Shown here: in pieces, positions 1 to 7,698 of the stretch | Layout of the letters: every line of letters begins with the position of its first letter | How positions within the stretch are numbered: position 1 is the stretch's first letter | Assembly: GCA_964215955.1 (NCBI GenBank) | Contig: CAXPDR010000027.1 | Coordinates: 124,001-188,000, forward strand | DNA length: 64,000 nucleotides | Origin: GCA-2706205 sp964215955 | Lineage (GTDB): Bacteria > Bdellovibrionota > Bacteriovoracia > Bacteriovoracales > Bacteriovoracaceae | Direction: 5' to 3' | Translations under genes and position numbers: made by a program | The notes under the pieces: model-generated | The model's database searches: none | Seen by the model: only the letters and a program-made list of their open reading frames with translations | Told to the model about the DNA's origin: nothing

Positions 1-540
1 TCTAAAGGATGACCTTTGCCTAAAATCGCTTAAATCCCCTTTCCTATCTATGAGAGAGATTATGCTATCAACTTTTTCAAACTTATCTTTTAATCCCGCA
101 ATTAAGGTTGATGATGCCTTCATTTCAGCTTCAGCTAATGAGTCTTCATAGTTACAATTTTCTCCTGGTTGAAAAGGAAGGTATTTAGGTCCGAATACAT
201 GAGAACAAAAGTTTAAAGCTGGAGAATATTTCCAGACTTTACAACCTCTTTGTTCTCCATCTCTCCTTACATAACAAGGACTTTTAATGGCCTCTTCTTC
301 CTTTTTCTCATACTTCTCACCTCGAAATCCATAGGCCAATCTTTCAGAACAAGAATTAGATTTGATAAAAGATTTAAATTTATTGGAGTATTTTTTTGTA
401 CAATATTTATCTAGTTCATTTACTTTGGTAGCTTCACAATTAATCAAATCGGCATTACTAGGCTCAATACAAACAAAATAATTTGCATAAACTGTACTAC
501 TAAAAAGTATCAAAAAAAGGCTTAATGCCTGTAAAACCAT
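1..540 (-). CDS. Secreted cysteine-rich protein of unknown function (3' part outside window)
   Basis: This reading frame runs leftward from an ATG at 540 and stays open for 180 codons to the window edge, so the C-terminus is missing. It begins with a typical signal peptide (hydrophobic LQALSLFLILF core, probable cleavage after VYA), so the product should be exported. The mature part has many cysteines spread along it, suggesting disulfides in the periplasm or outside the cell, and a more helical, charged stretch near the cut end. A Shine-Dalgarno AGGAG lies 5 bases before the ATG, and a sigma-54-like promoter lies just upstream. I do not recognise the family. Confidence 0.75.
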   Translation of the reverse strand, partial: MVLQALSLFLILFSSTVYANYFVCIEPSNADLINCEATKVNELDKYCTKKYSNKFKSFIKSNSCSERLAYGFRGEKYEKKEEEAIKSPCYVRRDGEQRGCKVWKYSPALNFCSHVFGPKYLPFQPGENCNYEDSLAEAEMKASSTLIAGLKDKFEKVDSIISLIDRKGDLSDFRQRSSFR

Positions 541-561
541 AAAAACTCCTATTATACTTGT

Positions 562-577
562 TGCAATAGAAGTGCCA
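562..577 (-). promoter_or_regulatory. Putative sigma-54 (RpoN) -24/-12 promoter of the gene starting at 540
   Basis: On the minus strand the sequence reads TGGCAC-TTCTA-TTGCA. The GG and GC doublets are exactly 10 bases apart, as in the -24/-12 consensus TGGCACG-N4-TTGCA; one base differs. The expected start of transcription, about 12 bases past GC, is near 552, just before the AGGAG Shine-Dalgarno at 550-546. A TATAAT-like hexamer at 551-556 could instead serve sigma-70, but it would start transcription inside the ribosome binding site. Confidence 0.45.
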
Positions 578-707
578 CTTTCTTCATGTCTTTTTAAATA
601 CTTAGAGGATTAATTATTGTTAAATTTTAGCAGTTGCTTAAGTTTTATTCATTTAGGTAATATAGCGAAATTACTACAAATTTACTTTCCATTTGATACT
701 TTTCTGC

Positions 708-713
708 TATATT
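708..713 (+). promoter_or_regulatory. Probable -10 box of a leaderless promoter for the MerC-like gene
   Basis: TATATT ends six bases before the ATG at 720, and no Shine-Dalgarno sequence precedes that ATG. A transcript starting 7 bases after the box would begin at the A of the start codon. No convincing -35 box is seen at 16-18 bases upstream, so confidence is limited. Confidence 0.35.
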
Positions 714-719
714 GCGAAG

Positions 720-1172
720 ATGAATGAAACCAGTCTCACTACAAAAATTTGGGATAAAGTTGGGATTTGTGCATCGACCTTATGTTTGATCCACTGCCTA
801 GCGACTCCTGTTTTACTTATTATTTTTCCAGCCTCTTCCTTAGCAAAGATTCAAGAGAGCTTGTTTCACGCAGTTTTTGCAGTCATTGTGATAGGTTCCA
901 TTTTGTTGGCCGTATATCCAAACTGTAAAAAACACGGACATAAAGACATACTTACTTTCTCTATACTTGGAGTATTTTGTATTTTAGCTTCTTTTATATT
1001 TCATGACCATGAAGCTTCTCTAGAAACAGTGTTTACTATAATTGGCTCAATGTTTTTAATTATCGCTCATTTTAAAAATATGAAAGTTCGCCATGGAAAG
1101 TGTATAAACTCAAAAGTCTCGACTTGTTCTCACAAACATGTTGAAAAAAAAAAGATAAAGGCGATTCTCTAA
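720..1172 (+). CDS. MerC-domain integral membrane protein
   Basis: A 150-aa inner-membrane protein with about four hydrophobic segments. The first carries the MerC-like pattern ASTLCLIHCLATPVLL, with the paired cysteines that in MerC carry mercuric ions across the membrane. In many bacteria without a mer operon, homologues of this family sit alone and their substrate is unknown. There is no merA, merP or merR-type mer regulator nearby, so a mercury role is not supported by context. The tail is basic and rich in Cys and His (HGKC, CSHKH), which could bind metal. The frame is open upstream to a TTG at 693, but the ATG at 720 is preferred because it directly follows a -10-like box. Confidence 0.75.
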   Translation: MNETSLTTKIWDKVGICASTLCLIHCLATPVLLIIFPASSLAKIQESLFHAVFAVIVIGSILLAVYPNCKKHGHKDILTFSILGVFCILASFIFHDHEASLETVFTIIGSMFLIIAHFKNMKVRHGKCINSKVSTCSHKHVEKKKIKAIL

Positions 1173-1179
1173 GCTAAAT

Positions 1180-1806
1180 TTATATTTTAATAAACTCACT
1201 AAGGTCTTCCTCAGAAAACTCATTCTCCAAAAGATTTGAAATAGGAATTCTATATTCAGCAGATATGCTCAATACAAATTGTAAACTTGGCTGGCTTTCT
1301 CCCTTTTCAATACGCTGATAAGTTCTTGGTGAGAGAGCAAATTTTTCAGACATTTCATTTTGAGATAAGTTTGTAAACAACCTAATTTGTCTAATATTTT
1401 TAAGAAAGTTATCATGAGCATTTGATGAGAACTCAAAATATACATCTTTCTGGTTTACTAGTCTCTGAACAAAAGGCTCTCCACCAAACTCAACTAAAGA
1501 GTAAGAATTTGTTGTTAATTGAAATTTACCTTCAATTATCTCATCAAACTCTACCTTGTGAATTTCATCAGGTTTATTAATCAGAATCTCATTCGCCTTA
1601 ACAATTTTTTTACGTGGAAAATAATCTGATAAGTTTTTACCTACTATCGATTTCTCTTTAGAGGGTAATGTAATCTGAACAAATGAGTTGTTATGAAACT
1701 TAATATCTCCTGCAAAATCCCTTATGACCAAACCAATAGATATATTATCTAGGTTTTCGCCCAAGCCTTTAAATTTTTTTTGAAAATCTTTTGTATCTAA
1801 AGTCAT
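1180..1806 (-). CDS. PAS-XRE transcriptional regulator
   Basis: A 208-aa cytoplasmic protein. Residues about 15-115 look like a PAS sensor domain (NISIGLVIRDFAGDIKFHNN start typical of PAS). Residues about 138-195 are an XRE-type helix-turn-helix: LSQNEMSEKFALSPRTYQRI matches the recognition-helix pattern, followed by EKGESQPS. It is a single gene facing the MerC-like gene, with only 7 bases between the two stop codons. A perfect 8-bp inverted repeat lies 10 bases upstream of its ATG, so autoregulation is likely. The ligand of the PAS domain and the target genes cannot be read from sequence. Confidence 0.8.
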   Translation of the reverse strand: MTLDTKDFQKKFKGLGENLDNISIGLVIRDFAGDIKFHNNSFVQITLPSKEKSIVGKNLSDYFPRKKIVKANEILINKPDEIHKVEFDEIIEGKFQLTTNSYSLVEFGGEPFVQRLVNQKDVYFEFSSNAHDNFLKNIRQIRLFTNLSQNEMSEKFALSPRTYQRIEKGESQPSLQFVLSISAEYRIPISNLLENEFSEEDLSEFIKI

Positions 1807-1815
1807 TAAAATAAA

Positions 1816-1841
1816 TTTCGTTAATTAAGTTTATAACGAAA
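1816..1841. promoter_or_regulatory. Palindromic operator upstream of the PAS-XRE regulator
   Basis: TTTCGTTA and TAACGAAA form a perfect 8-bp inverted repeat separated by 10 bases, ending 10 bases before the regulator's ATG at 1806. Size and position fit a dimeric XRE repressor site covering its own promoter. Binding by this regulator is inference. Confidence 0.5.
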
Positions 1842-1937
1842 GTATAAATTCAAACTTTATAAAAACACTACGCCAAAATTGGCACTTAACACAAAACCTG
1901 ATTAAAAACAGTATTCTTAACAATAGTAATTAACTCA

Positions 1938-1966
1938 AATAAAAAAGCCCCGGAATAATCCAGGGC
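1938..1966 (-). terminator. Rho-independent terminator after rpmE2
   Basis: Read leftward, GCCCTGG-ATTATT-CCGGGGC forms a 7-bp stem with one mismatch and a 6-base loop, followed by a run of six T. It lies 30 bases past the rpmE2 stop codon. Confidence 0.85.
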
Positions 1967-1995
1967 ATATATTTAAAACAATTTTAAAACAAAAA

Positions 1996-2247
1996 TTATC
2001 TAAGTTTTCTTGTTCTGAACTTCTTATTAAATTTCTCAACTCTTCCTTCAGTATCAAGAATTTTCTGAGTACCAGTATAGAAAGGGTGAGATGCAGAAGA
2101 AATATCAACTTTTATATAATCAACTGTTCTTCCTTCCCATTCAATTGTTTCTTTAGTCTTGATTGTTGATTTAGTTAAAACCTTGAAATCAACCGAAATG
2201 TCGTGAAATAATACGTCTCTGTATTCTGGATGAATGTCTTTTTTCAT
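1996..2247 (-). CDS. rpmE2: 50S ribosomal protein L31, type B
   Basis: The 83-aa product starts MKKDIHPEYRDV and contains SHPFYTGTQK and EGRVEKFNKKF, the hallmarks of L31. It has no cysteines, so it is the zinc-free type B (C-minus) form that in other bacteria replaces the zinc-binding L31 under zinc limitation. Here it may be the only copy; that cannot be judged from one window. It is a single gene between topA and a strong terminator. No Zur-type operator was recognised upstream. Confidence 0.93.
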   Translation of the reverse strand: MKKDIHPEYRDVLFHDISVDFKVLTKSTIKTKETIEWEGRTVDYIKVDISSASHPFYTGTQKILDTEGRVEKFNKKFRTRKLR

Positions 2248-2349
2248 AATTTATATCCTATTTTTCCTAAATATTTCGTAATAAAAAGTACGAAGAAATT
2301 TATATTTATTAATGTTATAAGTCAATAGTATATTCTTAACTATTTTAGT

Positions 2350-4887
2350 TTATTTAAGTAATTCCTTAACGATTTTAACTATTTCGTCTTCTTTTAGTTT
2401 TTTTACTTTCTCAACATCTTTCAAATCATCCGGCATTGAGAGATTTTTAGTTCCAGCTTTAATATAAATTCCATACTTACCATCTAGAACTTTTACTGAC
2501 TTCTTAAGAGACTCTATCCTACCGAAATCTTTAAGAACTGTTCCACCACGACCAAATTTTGGCATTGCCAAGATTTCTAAGGCCCTATCCAAACCAACAG
2601 TGTAAACATCATCCTCTTTCTTCAAAGACCTAAATTCGCCATCATGCATTACATAAGGTCCAAATTTCCCGTTATTTGCCTGAACCACTTTACCAGTCTC
2701 TGGATGTTCTCCTAAATCTCTTGGAAGAGATAAAAGTTTTACTGCTAAGTCCATTTCAATTGTTTTAGGAGTCATCCCTTTTGGTAATGATGCTCTTCTC
2801 GGTTTTGGATTTTCCTCTGTCGCTTCTCCTACTTGAAGATAAGGACCATACCTACCAACTAAGCAAAAAATGGGCTCTCCGGAATCTGGATGGTGTCCAA
2901 TTGGTTCAGGGCCACGTTTACTCATTTCAATAAGTTCATCAATGTCTGAGTCTTTTAGATCTGCAGGTGCAATATCTTCTGGAATAGAGGCATGAACCTC
3001 ATCTTTACCTTTACCATGAGAAATTACATAAGGCCCAAATCTTCCAACTCTTACATCAACAACCCCATTCACACCTTCCAGGTGAATGATTCTTGATTCT
3101 TCAGGCTTAATAGATTTTTCTTTATCTTCAACAACTTGCTTAAGACCCTTTTTTCCTGAATAGAAACTTTTTAAATACTTTTGTTGATCTACATCACCTA
3201 CAGCGATTAAATCTAGCTTCTCCTCCATTTCAGAAGTAAAACCATAATCAACATAATTTTCAAAATATTTTTCTAAAAGCTGAACAACTGCCATTCCCGT
3301 GAAAGATGGAATGAGAGCTGAACCTTCTTTTCTAACATATCCTCTATCTTGGATAGTTCCAATAATTGTTGCGTATGTTGAAGGTCGTCCAACACCTTCT
3401 TTCTCAAGTCTTTGAACTAAACTCGCTTCGGTAAATCTCGCAGGAGGTTTTGTTTCGTGAGAAAGTGCTTCAAGGTTTGAACAGTCAACTCCTTGTCCTT
3501 CTTTCATTGTAGGAAGAATAACTTCCTTATCATCCAAAGCCTTATCTGGGTCATCACTTCCTTCCACATAAACTCTTAAAAACCCAGGGAATACAATTCT
3601 TGACCCATTAGCATTAAATTGCGTCCCATCAACTTCTATTTTCACTGCCATATTAGCTTTAGTTGCTTCTTTCATCTGTGAAGCAAGAGTTCTTTTCCAT
3701 ATAAGCTCATATAATTGTTTTTCTTTTCCATCCATCCCAGTCTCATCAGGATGTTTAAATTCAGCACCTGCAGGACGAATTGCTTCGTGGGCCTCTTGTG
3801 CACCTTTATTTTTGGCTGCAAAATTCCTTTCCTTATCAGATAAATAATCTTTTCCATAAAGCTCAGCAACTGATGCTCTGGCACCCGCAATGGCTTCTTT
3901 AGAAAGATTAGGAGAATCAGTTCTCATATAGGTAATCAAACCTTCCTCATAAAGTCTTTGAGCGGTTCGCATGGTTTGCTTGGCACTCATTCCTAACTTT
4001 CTTACCCCCTCCATTTGAAGAGAGGATGTAATAAATGGTTTAGTTGGATGAGTTTTAGATTCTTTCTCTTCAACCGAAGTTACTTTCCACTCACCTTTTT
4101 TAAGCTTTTCTTGCAAATCCTTGGCTTTCTTTTCGTCTACCAAGAAACCATCTTTCTTAGTAAGTTTCCCAGTATCAGGGTCAAAGTCTTTACCAGTAGC
4201 AATTCTTTTTCCATCAACATAAGTAAGTTTTGCTTCAAATTCTTTATTATCAGACTTCAGTAGAGCTTTTAAATCCCAATACTCAGACTTAACAAACTTC
4301 CTTCTTTCTCTTTCTCTTTCAACAATAAATCTAAGTCCTGTGGACTGAACTCTTCCCGCACTCAAGCCATAGGCAATTTTCTTCCAAATAAGTGGAGAAA
4401 GGGTGTATCCATAAAGTCTATCTAAAATTCTTCTCGCTTCCTGAGCCTTTACAAGCTTGTCATCAAGATCTCTAGTTTCTTCTAGGGCTTTCGTAATAGC
4501 AGTTTTAGTAATCTCATGAAAAACCATTCGTTTAACAGGAATTTTCGGTTTTAAAAGTTCCATCAGATGCCAAGATATAGATTCACCTTCACGGTCTTCA
4601 TCGGTAGCGAGATAGATCGCTTTGCACTCTTTCATATGTTTTCTAAGACCTGTTACAATCTTATTTTTACCTTTTGGGATAACATACAGCGGCTCAAAGT
4701 TTTTCTCTACATTTACACCCAGCTTTGCCCAGTCCTCTTTTTTGTGCTTTGCAGGAATATCTGCAGCTGACTGAGGAAGGTCTCTAACATGTCCCATACT
4801 GGCTTCAACAATATAGTTTTTTGGTAGAAATTTTCTGATTGTTTTTGCTTTTGTTGGGGACTCAACAATTACTAAATATTTGTCCAT
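2350..4887 (-). CDS. topA: DNA topoisomerase I (type IA)
   Basis: An 845-aa protein that relaxes negative supercoils by cutting one DNA strand. The N-terminal Toprim domain starts YLVIVESPTKAKTI and carries the metal-binding D96, D98 and E100 in DEDREGE. The catalytic tyrosine is Tyr320 in GLITYMRTDSPN. After the core, at about residue 600 onward, there is no zinc-finger (four-cysteine) domain. Instead there are repeated units of the type RFGPYVISHGKGK, RYGPYLQVGE, KFGPYVMHDG and KYGIYIKAG, the topoisomerase I C-terminal (Toprim_Crpt) repeat found in many bacteria. Length is normal for this subtype. It is transcribed alone; the next gene, rpmE2, is about 100 bases downstream. Confidence 0.96.
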   Translation of the reverse strand: MDKYLVIVESPTKAKTIRKFLPKNYIVEASMGHVRDLPQSAADIPAKHKKEDWAKLGVNVEKNFEPLYVIPKGKNKIVTGLRKHMKECKAIYLATDEDREGESISWHLMELLKPKIPVKRMVFHEITKTAITKALEETRDLDDKLVKAQEARRILDRLYGYTLSPLIWKKIAYGLSAGRVQSTGLRFIVERERERRKFVKSEYWDLKALLKSDNKEFEAKLTYVDGKRIATGKDFDPDTGKLTKKDGFLVDEKKAKDLQEKLKKGEWKVTSVEEKESKTHPTKPFITSSLQMEGVRKLGMSAKQTMRTAQRLYEEGLITYMRTDSPNLSKEAIAGARASVAELYGKDYLSDKERNFAAKNKGAQEAHEAIRPAGAEFKHPDETGMDGKEKQLYELIWKRTLASQMKEATKANMAVKIEVDGTQFNANGSRIVFPGFLRVYVEGSDDPDKALDDKEVILPTMKEGQGVDCSNLEALSHETKPPARFTEASLVQRLEKEGVGRPSTYATIIGTIQDRGYVRKEGSALIPSFTGMAVVQLLEKYFENYVDYGFTSEMEEKLDLIAVGDVDQQKYLKSFYSGKKGLKQVVEDKEKSIKPEESRIIHLEGVNGVVDVRVGRFGPYVISHGKGKDEVHASIPEDIAPADLKDSDIDELIEMSKRGPEPIGHHPDSGEPIFCLVGRYGPYLQVGEATEENPKPRRASLPKGMTPKTIEMDLAVKLLSLPRDLGEHPETGKVVQANNGKFGPYVMHDGEFRSLKKEDDVYTVGLDRALEILAMPKFGRGGTVLKDFGRIESLKKSVKVLDGKYGIYIKAGTKNLSMPDDLKDVEKVKKLKEDEIVKIVKELLK

Positions 4888-5033
4888 GAGTAAAATCCGT
4901 CTATATAATGTAATTAATATTTTTAGATGTAGTTACAAGGATTAAAGGTATTTTTAACATTCGTCAACTTTTCCCAATAATTTTAATTTTTTCAACACGG
5001 TTCAGCACAACATAAGCTCTGAGCATAAGATAC

Positions 5034-5062
5034 TTGTAGCACTGTTTCAAAATATATAAAAT
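5034..5062 (+). promoter_or_regulatory. Sigma-70-like promoter, probably leaderless, for the gene at 5071
   Basis: TTGTAG (5034-5039), a 17-base spacer and TAAAAT (5057-5062) end eight bases before the ATG at 5071. No Shine-Dalgarno sequence is present, so transcription should start at or within about two bases of the start codon. Confidence 0.5.
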
Positions 5063-5070
5063 ATTTCTCT

Positions 5071-6522
5071 ATGACCCAGTTTTTCATAAAGTTTTTTAGC
5101 ATTACTGCATTTTTACCAGGATTAAATATCCTATATAGATTATTTTATTTTAGATCCTTAACCTTACTAAAAAGGCTTTATCTCAATCACGAAGAAATTA
5201 TTGATGTTATTTTAACTTCAAATACTAAAAGTCCAAGTTTTGTTTATGGGCAAAGTGACTACAACATCCTTATCATTGTAACTAATAACGCCCACCCTAA
5301 GTCTATCCTCAGAGAATTCAGAAAAGATATTAATAAGTATTTCCTTCTAAGAAGTACCATTAACACTAGGTTTATCCCCATCTTAAATGAAGATGAATTC
5401 CATAGTGATACAATTAAGAGTTACCTTTTAAGAAATAGTTATAAAGATTGTGTAAACTGGGATTCTATCCTTTTTGACAAAAAGCACACTTTCTTTATAA
5501 GGAAACAAGATAGGTTTGCTATAAACTACAATTCGTTTCAAGCTCTTGATTTTTACCTTCTATATGCAATAAATAAAAAGAGTACGAAAACGAAATTTAA
5601 AAATATCATCCGTGCTATTAATAATTTAAAAAGATATTATCCCTCTAGATTTCCAGTTGAAGTAATAAAGACCAAAAAAAAGGACAATCACCTCTCAATA
5701 CTTAATATTATTTTTCCAAAAAAATTAGAAAAGCTTGTCTGGTCTAATATTGTTTATAAAGATGAACAAATTGAATTCAAACAAACCTCAGGCTCAATAT
5801 CCAAGTTCAATTTAGAAGTAAATTTTCAAAAACATTTAGAAAGTTTACTTACATTTGATTTTATAGAGGACATAACCTTAACACCAACACTTATTCAAAT
5901 CAACACAGAGCAACTAACAGGAAAATTGTTTATTGATATCCACCTAAACAAAAATTTGATTTCGGGAAATTATCTAGAACACCTATCAAATTTAAGATTG
6001 GGAATTTTGGACTTTCAAAAAGATCTCCTAAAGCTTAGAGTAAGATTTACTTCAACTAAACTATTCATTCTGCAAAACCAAGACAACTATTATCCTTTTC
6101 CATTAGAATCATATCTGAGACAAAAGAAAACTTTAAGCCTTGCTCAAAGATCTTATGTCTTTGAACTCGAAAGAGAAAAAACAATTACGGCTTGTATCCA
6201 CTTTATGATTACTCAATTTATGCGCTTTCGATCCTTAGAGCAAAAGACAGACCTCATAGGATCTAAATTTATAAAGTCTCTCAACCTGATGTACAAATAC
6301 CACCTAATTCTTGATTATCTCAAAAATGACCAATTTGAACTAACCTATCACGAAAAAGAAATTCGAGAGCACCTCACTCCTCAGTTCTCGGAAATAGAAT
6401 CAGAAGACCCTCTAACCCAAGACCAATGGAAATTAGTTAAATCCCAACTACTTTATCTCCTAAAGGAGATGAGAGATGAGCTTTCTAAGTATGATGAATC
6501 ATTAAAGGTTTTGAAGTTTTAA
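5071..6522 (+). CDS. Conserved-looking protein of unknown function, possibly nucleotidyltransferase-like
   Basis: A 483-aa, mostly soluble protein with a hydrophobic N-terminus (residues 1-30) that could be a membrane anchor. At about residues 58-66 the sequence YGQSDYNILIIV resembles the first strand of a polymerase-beta-type nucleotidyltransferase (GGSDxD), but the second acidic residue is Asn. That would make it inactive or only superficially similar. The rest is rich in Lys, Asn, Leu and Phe with no motif I recognise. It is a single gene with a probable leaderless promoter. The function is unknown; the nucleotidyltransferase idea is weak. Confidence 0.7.
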   Translation: MTQFFIKFFSITAFLPGLNILYRLFYFRSLTLLKRLYLNHEEIIDVILTSNTKSPSFVYGQSDYNILIIVTNNAHPKSILREFRKDINKYFLLRSTINTRFIPILNEDEFHSDTIKSYLLRNSYKDCVNWDSILFDKKHTFFIRKQDRFAINYNSFQALDFYLLYAINKKSTKTKFKNIIRAINNLKRYYPSRFPVEVIKTKKKDNHLSILNIIFPKKLEKLVWSNIVYKDEQIEFKQTSGSISKFNLEVNFQKHLESLLTFDFIEDITLTPTLIQINTEQLTGKLFIDIHLNKNLISGNYLEHLSNLRLGILDFQKDLLKLRVRFTSTKLFILQNQDNYYPFPLESYLRQKKTLSLAQRSYVFELEREKTITACIHFMITQFMRFRSLEQKTDLIGSKFIKSLNLMYKYHLILDYLKNDQFELTYHEKEIREHLTPQFSEIESEDPLTQDQWKLVKSQLLYLLKEMRDELSKYDESLKVLKF

Positions 6523-6625
6523 AATCCCTGTATCACATTTAGACACCCACATATTTTTTCAAAAAACTATTATCAAACTGATCCTAATGACATTATTAAA
6601 TGAATTAGAAATTTTAGGAGTGAAA

Positions 6626-7682
6626 ATGAAAAAACTTATCGGAACAGTATTGTGTCTAGCTGGTCTTGTTTCCTGTGGGAGCAGAACCCATAAAAAAAAC
6701 CATCGTGACTAAATCATCTTCTGATGTAAAAGAGTAGCTTAATTCAGAAGTAATAATCTCTGAAAATAAAACTTTGGACAAAGTTACCATTAAGTCAGCT
6801 AATGCCGATGAGCCCTTAACACTTCTAAGTGTGAGATTAGATGCTGAAGATCTATCTCAAGAAAAAGTTCAACGTCTATGTTCAATGCTAGGCTTTTTAA
6901 ATCCTGAAAAATCATTTTACCAAAGTGTTAAATCCAAATATTTTATTGAAGTCTCAACTGAAATCACTGGAGATTCGGATGGTACAAATGGCCTTGGAAA
7001 GAAAATGGTTATACCTGCCCTTCATATAAACGCAGTTGAGACCGAATTTAGTTCATTATTTTTTACACATATCCCAAAGATGGGCTCCCACTATCTATCA
7101 ACACCTACCAGAAGTGAGTTCAGTGATGAAAATGGTGAAACTTATTTTCAAGAATATGAGGAAAAAATTGAAACTAAATCCTACATCTCTGAAATATCTT
7201 GTTATGGAATAACAGATATTCATAGAGATAATGATGGAAATTTAAATAAAGAAAACTTTTTAGAAGGTATTTTTGAGGCTCAATTAGGAAAAGCATTACC
7301 TGAAACACCGACACCTTATGAATTAGACAAACCCTTTCTTGTCAAAAAGGCTGACAACTCTTGGGAGTTTGAAACTTACAACGGAGGAAGAGATTTGAAT
7401 TATAAGAAAGATAAAAACCTTATAGCTTTGGCTGATCAAGGCGCAAAAGAAATTTGTATTCAATCTGGTTATAACTCTGTTTTATTTTATAATTTTAAAT
7501 ATTTAAAATCTAATGAAGCACCTGCTAAAGTTTATGAGTTTGTTAACGGTGCAGGTTGGAATATAACCTCAAGGCCAACAAAGGTTGAACTAGAATATGA
7601 GAAGAGTGAATCTTATGTTGGAACAACTAAAGTAAAAGTCGAAGTCCCGGCCACCTATCTAGATGATGTATACTGCTATTAA
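6626..7682 (+). pseudogene. Lipoprotein gene interrupted near its 5' end (frameshift plus in-frame stop)
   Basis: A strong Shine-Dalgarno (GGAG) precedes the ATG at 6626, which opens a lipoprotein signal peptide (KKLIGTVLCLAGLVSC, lipobox LVSC). This frame stops after 28 codons at 6710-6712. Shifting frame by one base just after the lipobox cysteine (about 6680) gives a continuation, EPIKKTIVTKSSSDVKE, then a TAG at 6735-6737. The same frame then stays open to the TAA at 7680-7682. The open part from the TTG at 6774 encodes 302 aa with no Shine-Dalgarno and no signal peptide of its own. The simplest reading is an exported lipoprotein that has lost its N-terminus by one frameshift and one nonsense change. 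Sequencing error could explain one defect but less easily both. The family is unknown. Confidence 0.6.
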
Positions 7683-7698
7683 GAATTCCGCTAAGCTA

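Noticed and set aside
693..719. TTG at 693 as the start of the MerC-like protein
   Set aside because: The added nine residues overlap the probable -10 box, and the ATG at 720 fits the leaderless geometry seen elsewhere.
720..1172. Mercury resistance operon
   Set aside because: Only a MerC-like protein is present; there is no merA, merP, merT or mer operator, and the neighbouring regulator is PAS-XRE rather than MerR.
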